A stretch of DNA of 64,000 nucleotides from Artemisia argyi (Eukaryota > Streptophyta > Magnoliopsida > Asterales > Asteraceae), in the NCBI GenBank assembly GCA_030686995.1, contig CM060709.1, positions 12,856,872 through 12,920,871 on the forward strand, read 5' to 3'. The notes beneath the pieces are model-generated. The model saw only the letters and a list, made by a program, of their open reading frames with translations, searched no databases and had not been told where the DNA came from. Of the stretch, positions 23,758 to 36,036 are shown in pieces; the first letter of the stretch is position 1; every line of letters starts with the position of its first letter. A program made the position numbers and the translations under genes.

Positions 23758-25320
23758 TGCTTAAGCATATGTTTATTAAGCAGCTTATGGCTTATAATAG
23801 ATAAGCTCATAAGCTACGCTTAAGTACTTAAGTGTTTGGATTGGCTTATCACTTATGATAAAAAGGTGGAAAAAAGTTATATAAGCCCATATGCTACCTC
23901 ATAAGCCTAAGCTTATAAGCTTATCCAAACATTTGAATGGGCTTACACTTGCTATATAAGCCAATAAGCTAGAACAAACAGCCCCTCAAGGGTGTTTGTT
24001 TAAACTTATATGTGGGCTTATGAGCTTATTTGATTTCAGCATATATTTAATAAGCCTCAAATTTCCAATTTATTTTGAGACTTGTGATATGATAAACTTA
24101 TATAAGCCCATAAGTCTCAAAATAAGCCAACAAATTAGGGCTTATGAAATATAAGCCAAAATCAAATAAGCTCATAAGCCCACATATAAGCTTAAACAAA
24201 CACTCCCTCAAATTTCCAGTTAAGCCAAATAAGCTCCTCAAATAACTTACTCTCTATTCGCCAGTCCAGATCTCATAGTTGTAATACTAAAACAATAAAT
24301 CCTCATCATCCACTAATGCAACTAACACTTAATTAACAGCTATGGAACCAGGTTTTAAAATGGGTTTTGGACCTAATACAACTAGGAAAAATCACAGTTT
24401 TTTTTTCCCCCTACAAAAATTAACACTACGAAACATAATTCCATCGGGTCCCGTGACACCGCGGGACACCCCCTAGTTCCATTAGCTACTTAGGGGATGC
24501 TTATGGCTTATTTACTTTTGGGCTTATGTTTTATAAGCTTACTTTTTGCAGCTTATTTTGACACTTTCCGGCCTATATTATGATATAACGAACTTATATA
24601 AGCAGGAAAGTTTCAAACTAAGCCACAAAAGGTGCCCTTATGAAACATTAGCCCAGAAACAAATAAGCCATAAGTCAGCTATATAAGCCGAACAAACACC
24701 CCACTTATTTTCCTAAAAACAAGAAATTAAGAAAGAATAAAAACGTGTGCAACAGCTTTAAGGTACTAGAATAAATATAACTACTGTATTACATTAAATT
24801 AAAGCAAATCTAACAATATTAAAGTAAATAGTACTACTACTACTACTTATACTGATCCTAAATAGAATCTAAAATTAATGAAAACTGGAACAAGATGAGC
24901 AATTAATAATAAATGTAATGATGCTATAAATAGTAAGGATAAAAATATACCGGAATTAATTGGTGGGTGAAAATTGGAACCCTAATTGGTGATGGTGATG
25001 GAGTTTGGGGGAATAGTTGGTGAAGTTTGGTTTTGCTATACTATCTTTTCTTTCTCTTTTTTTAATTTGTTTCTTTAACCACGTGCTTTTTTAGGGAACT
25101 TTTTAAAATTATTTAGGAGGTTTGATATTTATGTGAGCAGTGAGCAGTGAGCATTAGAGTTTGGTGGCTCAAGCAGTTTCGTTATCTCACTATTAGTCTG
25201 TTATATTAGTATTTTACATTTCATATTTAGATATTAAAATATCTTTTCATTGGTGACTTAAGTCGTTTTTAATTTTTGAGACACACCATTTTATTTACTT
25301 TTTTACTTTTTTAAATGAAA

Positions 25321-26499
25321 TAGTTTTTTTTATTAAAATAAAATACGAAATACATAAAAACGATAAATAAGAAAACAAAAAAAATATAAAATGAAAATTT
25401 TCACACACTATAAATACAAACACACTTCTCACTACACATCATAAACTAAACATTATTAAAAAAAATGTTGATAAAAAGTCAACGCCTACTCTTCTATTTC
25501 ACGCTTCACATAAAAGCACACACAACACACAATAACCCACTTTTAATGGATTAAGAAATCAAAAAAGATAAAGAAAACACCAATTTGCTTTGCGCCAGCT
25601 TTCTCACGCAATAAATAGCGCCTGGAGGAGCGGCGTTTGGCTTGACACGTCGGAAATGGCGCTAGGCTACGCTACTACACTATTCCCTCATAGATACATG
25701 TACAATGTTAACATCATGTTTTAATCGGTTGTAAATTTGAGTGTGTAAATAAAAAGTTTGAATGTGAAAATCATCACCCTCTTATTTTTTTAATGTTAAG
25801 GCACATATAGTCTAATCAAGAGTGTTAGCAATGGATGCATGATCATACAAATTTACTAGTCCAATATGATAAATTTGGTATGTCCTCACAGATTGATAAG
25901 AAAGTTATTTATAGTAGGCTTAGTAGATCAAGTTCACTAAGATAGTTCTTCAAGCTATTCATTCGTTGTACTTGTAAATCAAAGTTACTAAGAAAGTTAT
26001 TTATTGTAGGCTTAGTAGGTCAAGTTCACTAAGATAGTTCTTCCCTCTTTGCTTGTCTTTTGGAATTTCTAACTTAGCTCTCACTATCAAAAGTCTACAA
26101 TGCTACATGCTTTTATTTTTATTTTATTATTATTATTTTTTCTTTTTAATGAGTTGATGCATTTGCCACATACACCTTTTATTCAATTTATTATAAAAAA
26201 TTCATCTTTGAAAACTTACTCTCCAATGCATAAAGCTGTCACAAAAGCTTTTTAAAATATACTGCCTCGGTCCTAATATTATTGTTTACGTTTCTTTTTT
26301 TAAAATATCATGTGAGGCGATTTAACAAACTTATTTAACCGGCATTAGCGAAAAGGACATAAGATGTTACAAAATATGAACAACTATGATAAAATTTGTA
26401 ATTATTTTTTGAGAAATGGTTTGTATGCATAAAATCTAGACCTAAAATTAGACCTAAAAATGTGATTAGTGCATTTGAAAAATTAATCGGTGAAAAATG

Positions 26500-26580
<81 letters not shown>

Positions 26581-26736
26581 CACTTGTCAAAAAATGAATT
26601 GCGTAGGTCCATTAATAGGTCTCATTGTTAGGTCTAAATATCACAATTTTTTTTTATTATTATTATTTTATTTTTTTTAGGGCGAAAGGAAATACAATTG
26701 TAATTTAGATTTTAGAAAGTGGATATATATAGTATA
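25321..26736. repeat. Host segment, copy 1 of the large duplication
   Basis: No gene is seen. Blocks of this segment recur at 55690-58970 (for example CAGTTTCGTTATC near 25170 with 55720, and the GACATAA/GTTACAAAATATGAAC block near 26355 with 58580). It contains a foldback with an AT microsatellite core (26430-26640). Confidence 0.75.
26430..26640. mobile_element. Foldback MITE with (AT)n core
   Basis: The arms CTAGACCTAAAATTAGACCT and AGGTCTCATTGTTAGGTCTA are imperfect inverted repeats around an AT run (26503-26578). It is absent from the second copy of the duplication, so it probably inserted after the duplication. Confidence 0.55.
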
Positions 26737-26825
26737 TTAGTGCATCTGAATTTTTTTTTTCTTTTTTCTTTTTTTGAACGGCAACTTTATTAAAAACAAA
26801 ACAAAAACACTAGCAAGACGCTAGA

Positions 26826-26940
26826 TTACAAAGAAATCAAAAAAGGGTGTTGCAACCAACTATCCCACTTGAATTTAAAACTACCCCTAGCATTACACCA
26901 ATAAAAAGAGCGAAGCGCGATATCATCAAAAATGGAGTCT
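26826..26940 (-). pseudogene. LINE ORF2 C-terminal tail
   Basis: The minus-strand frame ends IALRSFYWCNARGSFKFKWD plus about 12 residues and TAA at 26826, the usual C-terminus of plant LINE ORF2. A short 3'UTR with AATAAAG leads to the A-rich tail at 26751. The zinc-binding reverse-transcriptase region that should precede it is missing, replaced by the insertion at 26941-27575. Confidence 0.75.
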
Positions 26941-27575
26941 TTTTTTTTTGTGCAAAGGTGAAATATATTATTACTCCAAAATTTGTACAATGTTTTGCTC
27001 TTATATAATCTGTTTTGGACATCACCCAAAACAGAACACATTCAACTATACTAGTTATACTATATCAGACAACACTACTTGTCTGACAATACTTCACAAC
27101 AGACAAACATACAGGAACAGATATGCAGCATCTTCATTCCTTCTTACAAGCATTCATTCAGCCTCTTATGATTCACCTTTATTGTGCACCTTAACCATCT
27201 AGCTACATTTCCAATCTCTTTCCACCTTGATCAGTCAACCTCCCACCACACTAACCAAGGCAGAAAAGAGATTGGCATCACTAGGAACCCGTATCCTCTC
27301 CACTAGTAAGGGCTATACCAACTGTGCTACATTTCCATTTACTACAATGGCTTCACACAGTTGGGAACACACTCCTTACGGTGAGTACCGCCATTACCTC
27401 CTTGGCAGTGTATAGATAGGACCAAGTAAGGAACCCGTATCCTCTCCACTAGTAAGGGCTATACCAACTGTGCTACATTTCCATTTACTACAATGGCTTC
27501 ACACAGTTGGGAACACAGTCCTTACGGTGAGTACCACCATTACCTCCTTGGCAGTGTATAGATAGGACCAAGTAG
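26941..27575 (-). mobile_element. tRNA-type SINE inside the LINE, head duplicated
   Basis: On the minus strand TAGCACAGTTGG fits the Pol III A box and, 39 nt further on, GGGTTCCTAGTG is a degenerate B box. The sequence ends in an A tail (26940-26949). The head is present twice as a 146-bp direct repeat (27284-27429 and 27430-27575) with about three differences. No clean target duplication is visible, probably because the LINE lost about 0.5 kb at the same place. The SINE call is moderate. Confidence 0.6.
27284..27575. repeat. 146-bp tandem duplication
   Basis: Two adjacent units start GGAACCCGTATCCTCTCC and end ATAGGACCAAGTA. They differ at about three positions, so the duplication is young. 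Both units contain the A box of the SINE. Confidence 0.9.
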
Positions 27576-30481
27576 GTTGTCATTTGAAGAAGACAAAATA
27601 ACAGAATCAAGCGTAGAAACTAGTTGCTGAAGCTGGTGATCTTCGACACCACCTCTAACAGAACGCCGGAAAGAAGCTACAATAGATTGAAGTTTAGCAG
27701 CCACTGAAATATCAATATCCGTTTCTAAAGCGAACAATCGTGGAAAAGAATCAGCTAGAGGGGTATTATCAAGCCACCGGTCTTTCCAAAAACGAGTACA
27801 TAACCCATTACCAATCTTTATCTTACAATGAGAAAAAATGTCAATACCTTGCACCTTGAGCGAATAAAACTCTTTAAGAATAGACTTCCAAATCGAAGGG
27901 TACGTCACATTAGAAGTAGAATGACTAGAACCATGAGTGGCCGAAATAAATTTACACCAAAGAGAATTATCACCAGAAATAAAACGCCAAACCCATTTTG
28001 CAATAAGACCCCTATTAAGAGCAAAAAAACTCGAAACCCCAAGACCTCCGAATTTCTTAGCTGCTAGAACCTTAAGCCACTTGACCCATACTATCTTACG
28101 ATCTCCTTCTTGTATACCATTAAAGAAGTTACTACGAAGGTTTTCCATCTTGTTGAGAACTGATTTCGGAACTTTAAACAATGACAAATTATAAATCGGT
28201 GTAGAACCAAGCACTGATTTAAGAAGAGTTAAACGACCACCTATCGAGAGAGTTTTAAGTTTCCAAATGGAGAGCCGTTTTCTTGAGCTTATGTATAGTC
28301 TCATCCCAGGACTTAACCAAAGACATGTTTCCTCCTACCATGATTCCCAAATAATTAAAAGGAGTTTTCAACACCGAACAACCAATTCGCGTGGCCGCTT
28401 CAGAAACAGTTGACTCATGCACCCCCAAACCAAGAATGTGACTTTTCTTGAGGTTGATCGACATCCCTGAAAGTAAAGCAAAGCACTTGAGGATATTCAA
28501 AATACCTTTTAAATTTTGATTAGACCAATCTCCCATAAAAATCACATCGTCTGCATAAAAGAGGTGGGAAATCATGAGATCGTCATCTATACGTAACCCA
28601 GAAAAAACACCCACATCAATCGCACGGTTAAGGGAAAGGTGTAAAGACTCCATAATCATAATGAATAAAAACGGGGCAAGAGGATCACCCTGTTTCAATC
28701 CCCTATGGAATTGAAACTCCGAGGTAGGACTGCCATTCAACAGAATTGAAGCTTTGCCCGAATTAAGACTACCTTGAATCCAAGATCTCCATCGAGTCCC
28801 AAAACCAAAAGCGTTAAGGACATCATCTAGGTAATCCCATCTAGCTGAATCGTAAGCTTTAGCAAAATCCACCTTGAGAAACATAGCCTGTTGGTGTTTA
28901 TGTTTACATCTCGCAAGGATCTCGTTCAAAATAAAAGGACCATCTAGAATTTGACGGTTGGGAAGGAAAGTTGTTTGCACATTAGATATAAGATCGGAGA
29001 TAACAAAAGATAACCGAGTAGCAAGTATTTTGGTAATAACCTTATAAAGACTCCCAATAAGACTAATGGGCCTAAATTCGCTGACCAGCTTCGGATCTAA
29101 AGATTTAGGAATGAGGGTAACAAAAGAAGAATTACAACCTGTTGCAAAGGTCCCATGCTCAAAAAACCATTTGACTGCAATACAGAAATCTGGCCGATAA
29201 CCCCCCAAAATTTGCGAAAAAACTCAAAAGTGAATCCGTCCGGACCTGGCGATTTGTTCTCACCACACCCCAGACGGCTTTACGAATTTCTTCATCTGAA
29301 ACCGCTGATTCCAAATCAGCGATCTGATCAATAGATAACCGATTTGGGAATCTAAAATTTATATTGCCCCTTCGTGTACCCGGATCATTAAATCTCTCTT
29401 CAAAGTGATAACGAAATTCCTCTTTAACGCAAGAGGGATCATCCACCAAAACACCATCAATCATAATACCTTTTACAGAAAGGTTAGCACGTTTCCTGTT
29501 AATGACTCATGGAAAAACTTAGTGTTCTCATCTCCTTCGATAGCCCAACGAACTTTTGCCTTTTGAACAAAATCAATATTATTCGAAGAGTTTAAGTCAT
29601 GTAATTGTTTCATAGTTTCCATACGAGAAAGCAAAACATCATCAGTAACACCCCCTTGATCTAAGACTTTATCAATATCACACAGCTTCTTCTTGATATC
29701 CTTAATACCACTCGATTGAACACTTTTAAAATCAGCCACCCATTTACGAATCTCCTTCTTTAAACATTGAAGTTTCTTCTTGAATCTAATCATCCCATTA
29801 CTATCAACAAAATTAAAAGAATTCCAGCTAGAATTAATCAATTGATCAAAACCAGGAATCGATAACCAAGAATGATATAAACGAAATGGAGTAGGCCCAA
29901 AATCTGTCAACTTCTCCCTAAGAATAATAGGACGATGATCCGAAAGGTGACGATCTAAACAAACAGCAGATATGTGAGGGAAACTAGTAAAAATACCATC
30001 AGACACCAAAAAGCGGTCGAGTTTACTCATTTTGGATGCCGAAGGATGAGCCCAAGTGAAAGAAAAACCTTCTAACTGAACTTCATTGAGACCAGTATTA
30101 GAAATAAAAGAGTTGAACAAACGGGCACCTTGAGCATGAAAAGTAGACCCCCATCTCTCCTCTTTACAACGCACTTCGTTAAAATCACCAAGAACAATAC
30201 AATCCCCTCTCCACTGAGAAATAAGCGACGCAATGTAATCCCACAATTGACATTTAGCAGCGATTGGTTGAGGAGCATATATGGATATAATGAGGATTTG
30301 AATCTTCTTAGGAATCCACATACCATATAACGCAACGAAATTATCAGATATAATATGATGGTGTTTCAGGAAAATATTGGAATCCCACACGCACAAAATT
30401 CCGCCTGACATTCCTAAAGCTTCACTCTCAACATGAGCAAATTGATAATTACCCCAAAAGTATTTAATCTCCAAATCAGTA
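27576..30481 (-). pseudogene. LINE ORF2: endonuclease and reverse transcriptase
   Basis: From the LTR junction leftwards the frame carries the rest of the APE-type endonuclease (GGILCVWDSN, GDFNEVRCKEERWG, LDRFLVSDG, LSDHRPIILRE). A linker follows, then the reverse transcriptase: FRPISLIGSLYKVITKILA, FLKVDFAKAYDS, GLKQGDPLAPFLF and FYADDVIF, which contains the catalytic ADD. A thumb and connection region follow (LSIGGRLTLLKSVLGS, RKIVWVKWLKV). Frameshifts lie near 29265 and 29205 (the latter in a G run), another near 28280, and an intervening stop near 29470. The LINE endonuclease and reverse transcriptase would perform target-primed reverse transcription; this copy cannot. Confidence 0.9.
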
Positions 30482-30486
30482 AAAAT

Positions 30487-32229
30487 TGTTGGCATCAATA
30501 TTACGATATTTAATCTAAACATCCTCTTCATGTTTTGATAATAAAAAAGATGTAAACTACAACATATAACGTAAAGTGCTTAAGTTACTTGTGATCACAA
30601 TTCATCTTTGCATTCTTACGTCAACAAGCCTCGACATCTCAACGTCTCGAGTTTGCCTCAACAATCACTTAAGGTATGTACAAACAAATGTCTAATACAT
30701 TTTATGATCAAAGGGATTTTATTTAAACATTACAAAGTTTATAAAATGATATAAACATGTTATATATTTTTTGAAAAACAATTTTGGTAATTAAAGGAAA
30801 ATGTTTAATTCATAACAAATATATGAATTCAAATTTTTAACCAAAATCAGTTAGTTTTTCACCAAATAAACTTTTACCAGAAAAGACAAAGATTTCTGGC
30901 CGTTTCAGTAGGGCGGCCCCCTTAATTATGGGCGGCCCCCTTAATAATTAAGGGGACCGGCCATACAATTAAGGGGACCGGCACGCTCCTCTGTCAGAAA
31001 TCTTCTCCTATAAATACCACCTCAAACCTGGTATTTTTCTGAACCTTTTGCACAAAAATTTTCAGATCCAATTCTCTCTAAACATCCTTCTAAAACCCTT
31101 TGATCATAAGATTATTAATCTTTGTTTCAAGTGATCCAATCTCTCATCATTCAAAGTGCAAGAGAAGAATCCTCCCTATCATAAAGCCAAAGATATATTA
31201 GGATCTAGTTAGTGCTTATGTGAAGTTGTGAGTTAGGTATATGTAATAAGTAGATCAAGATGATCTTACTTAGTAGTGATTCAATGAGTGAGTAAGAAGT
31301 AGTGGGAGGAAGTAGTAGTGTGGAGAAGACATGTAGTTGTGAAGATGTAGGTGTGTGATTAAGTAGTGGAGTTTAGAAGAAGTTGTGATGAAGTCGTGAA
31401 GTCGTGAAGAAGTCGTGAAGCCGTGAAGTAGTTTAGAAGAAGTTGTGATGAAGTCGTGAAGTCGTGAAGAAGTTGTGAAGTCATGAAGAAGTCGTGAAGT
31501 TGTGTAGAAGTTGTGTAGTGATCTAAGTTGTGTTTTGAGATTGGTTCTAGCTACTATTAGAACTCGACATTTAGCTTAGTGTCGTTAAATGGTGTAAGCA
31601 AAAGTTGTGTACGGTTTTCTCCGCCAAAAGGGAGCTTGTTGAGTAGTGAAGAAAACTCTCGAGTAGGTGACTCGAGGAGTGGAGTAGGAACAAGGAAGGT
31701 GTCCTTGTAGCCGAACCACTATAAATCATTGTGTCCGGTTTGCATCCTCTTTCTCTTATCTTTTTACATTTACTCTTGCACTTATTGCTTTATATCTATG
31801 CTTGCAAATATGTGTTAATTGTTGCTTATATTGATGATTGATTGTGGTGTAGTAACAAGTTAATATTGTGATAGGATATATAGTTGTATGATATGGTCTA
31901 ATGGGCTTATATATATATGATTAACACTTCTCATGTTGAGTGTAACTTAATCGATAATTTGATACAAAATGCTTTAAGATTTTAAAAGGAAAACGTATTC
32001 ACATAAAGATCGACCAAAGCTTCATTCATAAAACTAAGTTTTGGATACTAATCCAAAAGTCTACATATATAATTGATCATATTGATTATATATTGTTTTC
32101 ATACTAAACTCAAATTGAAGGTTTTCAAACAAACAATTGAATAAATTTGAATCAACATTTTGCAAAACCAAGTTTTTATAAAACGAAAAAGAGGGGAAAA
32201 CTATTCAACCCCCCTTCTAGTTTTCCACA
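30487..32229 (+). repeat. Left (5') LTR of the non-autonomous element
   Basis: It runs from TGTTGGCATCAATATT to TTTTCCACA (1,743 bp). It contains a GC-rich palindrome (30911-30974), a TATA box and a GTGAAGTCGTGAAGAAG minisatellite (about 31370-31515). It holds about 207 bp (31889-32095) missing from the right LTR. Confidence 0.92.
31009..31016 (+). promoter_or_regulatory. TATA box, left LTR
   Basis: TATAAATA about 35 bp after the GC palindrome; the same arrangement occurs at 37401-37408 in the right LTR. It is the likely start of the element transcript. Confidence 0.6.
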
Positions 32230-32230
32230 A

Positions 32231-32247
32231 TTGGTACCAGAGCCGCG
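32231..32247 (+). promoter_or_regulatory. Primer-binding site
   Basis: TTGGTACCAGAGCCGCG follows the LTR end by one base. It is a variant of the initiator-Met-tRNA primer site TGGTATCAGAGC. Confidence 0.75.
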
Positions 32248-35220
32248 TTGCTCAAATTTTCAAAACAAATGGTTTTAAAAATTGAGTACGATCCATGTAT
32301 CAAATTATCCATTAAGGAGGATTAAATATGAAAAGTGTTTTGTTGATTAACTTGTATTAGTTTTGATGATATATACACTAATTATACTAGCTCGAAATAA
32401 TATTATGCTTAAAATAAGTGTTATATGTTCGGTATCAAAATCAGAAAGTCACACACCTTTCCGAAAAGTCAGAAAACAATTTTTTACAAAAAATGAAATT
32501 TTGAGTACCAGATGGATGGCCCCCTTAATTGTCTGGGCGGTCCCCTTAATTATTTAAGGGGTCTGCCTGTCTGTTCGACAGTTTTTCGAAAACTTTGAAA
32601 AATCATTTAAAATTAACCGTAACTCCATAGAAGTCGTGCCACCCGGCGTTTTAAAGGTAATTGAGTCTACTTTCATTTAAATATACTTACAAGTAACCAT
32701 TACAAACTTAAATAAGTAAGAAAGTCAAAATACTATACGGTGGTCAAAAATTTATGTTTCGTTTTAACGTAAAACTTTTGTTTTACCTTTTCCTTCAAGT
32801 CGGGTATTCCTAGTTGATATACTTTTGAAAAATTGAGTATTTATGTTTTCAAAATATTGATCTTAATTAAATTATAGAATGGGAGGAAACTATTTTATTT
32901 TCAAATAAATTCGAGCTAAGTAAATATTGGTGTATATAATACACAAAACGACGACAAGTGTTTTATGTGTTATGTGAACTTCTTTGTGATTTTATTTTCT
33001 TAATTGAATATATTAAATGATTGTTGTTATTTGAAGTTTAGCTATGTATATATCTATGCATATGTGCCCTATTAGTGTATAGCTAGTTTGCCGATTTATA
33101 CTTAACTAGATCTTATGCTAGATTTCTTGCGTTAGGATTGTTATAATATGCTTGCATTGCATATAGGTATAGATGGCTTAATGTTACTCAAACATCTTGT
33201 AAATGAGTTCAATCTAGTCACCTAAACATTTCAAACAATTTAATCTACTCTTCACAACACACTTAAATATTTTCTACAAATTAGCTTGTTTTACCTTAAG
33301 ATGTTTAATAAGAGAAATTGAATAATTGTAAAACATTAATAGTTATATAAAAGAAAAAGTATTTTCAAAATCTAAGTGTGTTCATAATAAGTAAAAATGA
33401 AGAGTCTTTCACAAAAACAAAGCATATAACAATCATGAAATAATAAGTCAACTTTCAATCATTCACTAATAAATAATCTTAGGATTAATGGAACACACTA
33501 TCAAAATGTTTATTTATTTCAAATGAGTGTCCGTGAGGGTCAAAGAAAGATCTTGATATTATATCAATTCATTATTCAAATTATGGTTGATATATTCATC
33601 AAATCTAATTGACGTGTTTTTGAGTGTAGACAAGAAATTGGATTGCTATTTGTTTAGCTTCAATATTATATCAAATTACAACAAAAGATATAGTCTTGAA
33701 TCTACATACTCAATCACACTAGATTGATATGAAAATAGTTACATCCTTTGTAGATGAAAAGAGTGTGCATTGGATCATAACTCACACTTGTGTTGATAAT
33801 GTCATATTGAATCTACTTGTCCAATAATTGTGTTCCAAATATTAGAATAACATTTTAAACACATTTATAAAATATACAATGAAGTAGGATCGACGACTTG
33901 GATGTTTCGTCCGAAATATTCAAGCAATTTACATTGCAATGCAATGGATAAATGTGTCATATCCGAAAAACCAAACATGAGCAAACTAACAACATATGTA
34001 AACTTTGCTCACACTACTTAAAATCGTCACTTCAAGATAAAATACATATCTAAGAATAATACACACTATATATTCTATGTATTTCATTTTCTTTGTAGCA
34101 TGAATGGTTGTGTTACAAGATAATGCACTACACTTTCCTTTTTGAAATAATATAAGTTATTAGAAGTGAAAAATAACTTGTCACAATCCATAAACAAATA
34201 ATTTTTTTTTTCCAAATACTTGTTAAAGTACGATATATAACATTGGCAAAAATCATAGAAAATAATATTTGTTTAAAAATATATTAATGTCTAGTTTTGA
34301 TATCATTTGAGAATCACAAACTCATTTAAGATAAATAATCTTAATGAGATTCATTTCACAAGAGATGCTAAGGTGCACTCTTAAGTTTAGCACAGTTATT
34401 AAATCAAGTAATGTGTCATCAAAACCAAACAACCGGTAAATCATGAAGAAAAGATTAAAACTTTTTGTTTACTCTTATCTAAACATTCAACACGTCTCTA
34501 TTAGGATCGTGAATAAAATATATCATCTAGATTTACCTTTATTAAAACATGATGTTTGAGTCACATTAAGCCAAGTATTAGTGAATCCAGCAAACTTCAT
34601 GTTTGGTAATCTTCGATAGGTAAATTTAGGAACTCAATTTCTTTTAAAAAGAGAATGACTACTGGAGAATCTATTGACTAGAAATTCAATTTAACCTAAC
34701 GGTTGAATTGCTTCTATGTGAGAAGTTGGGTGTGTGTAACCCGTAAAAATGGTCGTGTTTAGCCTGAATTGAGCACCACTAGTAATAGTCTCATACTCAT
34801 TCTCCAACTTGATTAAATTGCTATTCCTATATATACCTAACGCTAGTTTACTTTTATGAACTTTGCTTCTCATTAGATTCTTTCATTCCTAGATTTATGG
34901 CATATCGCATATATGTTGTTTCTAGATGTTTATTTGCTCCTATGTGATTTGATTGTATGCCTTTACATGCTTAACTCTATGTCCGGGTGAGCACGAATTT
35001 AATGGGAAGGGAAAACACACTCACTCACATATATTCCTCTACCTTACACTCAAACCTCATAACCCTTCTTTAGTACATCCTCAAACCACCCATGTGAAAT
35101 GAAAAACCGAATCATCCTTTATACTATCAATCTCGAGTCATCCACCATTTCCATGCCCTCAAAATTTACCTTCCTAAACCACATCCTTCTTACACTATAA
35201 ATACCCTCTTCCCATCATTA
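32248..35220. other. Long non-coding interior of the LTR element
   Basis: About 3 kb without a credible ORF on either strand. At 32511-32572 the GGCCCCCTTAATT / AATTATTTAAGGGG palindrome of the LTR recurs in the interior. Confidence 0.7.
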
Positions 35221-36036
35221 ATGCCATCACACCCAAACATGTCATCTCCCAACAACCAAAAACCTAAGATTTCAAGAACCGCAAGGATCTCCGTCAAACC
35301 CGTTTGGAGGAGGAAACTTGATTCTTGTCATAACTCAAGTGATGTTGTTCCAAGTCAACCAACTACTAAACCTCAAACCCACACTAATGACTCATCTCAC
35401 AACCTATCACCCACTCATTCCCTCATTCATGCTTCTTCTTATGATGAGCATGCTCAATCCCAAAACAACAATCCCAATCTCTCAATCAATACTTCACATG
35501 TTACTCATTCAACAAAAACACCACTCACTCTTGGAGAACCTCTTCCACCCATTTCATGTTTTCATGACTACCCAAGCTCAACCATGTCTCCACCACCAAG
35601 AGTACCACCACCACATCCTACAACCTCACATGCCATTCCTATGTTGCATGTTTAAACCTTCACCCAAGACAACCATCATGTTCCACCATCATCACCTTCC
35701 TCCGAACACTTGAAGTCCGTTGAGGAGCTAAAAAAGGCTCATGAGCTTAGTGCTCTTTTAGCATTACATCTTGCGCAACGCAATTTGGATCCAACCCAAT
35801 CAAGCTCACCATCATCACCACACAACATCAACCAAATTGAGAAGCATGTCAACAATTGCCCTTGTTGCATCTTCCTTCAACAACAAACCATTGCCTTGAA
35901 TGAGCACTTCACTTGGATTGAGTATCTTCTTACAAGATCTCAACAAACATCATCACTTGAACAACATCCAAACTCTCAATCAACCTCTTCCGCTCCTCAA
36001 TCTACACCCCTAAAAGTCAAGCAAATTTCTTTATGA
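35221..36036 (+). pseudogene. Private ORF of the non-autonomous LTR element, one stop
   Basis: This is one reading frame of 271 sense codons with a single TAA at 35653-35655. The N-terminal half is Ser/Pro/Thr/His-rich and low complexity, after a basic start (SRTARISVKPVWRRKL). The second half begins with a predicted amphipathic helix (SVEELKKAHELSALLALHLA), then has an NNCPCCIFLQQQ motif and a LNEHFTWIEYLL helix. I do not recognise a family. It lies about 0.86 kb before the 3' LTR, the position where some Sireviruses carry an additional or envelope-like ORF. No start-site motif can be judged. It could be a remnant of such an ORF or a gene captured by this family. Confidence 0.6.

Larger units (their letters stand above)
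23165..25320. repeat. NINJA-leader tandem repeat, copy R4
   Basis: This unit contains a SINE with an AT-rich tail (23481-23757), MITEs, a leader-exon copy (about 24943-25040) and the promoter with the G-box (25080-25085). It matches R5 (53560 onward) more closely than R1-R3, for example in the shared ACGCTTAAGTACTTAAG segment, which ties it to the larger duplication. Confidence 0.85.

Noticed and set aside
31370..31515. Possible CRISPR-like or satellite array in the LTR
   Set aside because: The units are contiguous GTGAAGTC-type minisatellite repeats without spacers, in a plant retroelement.
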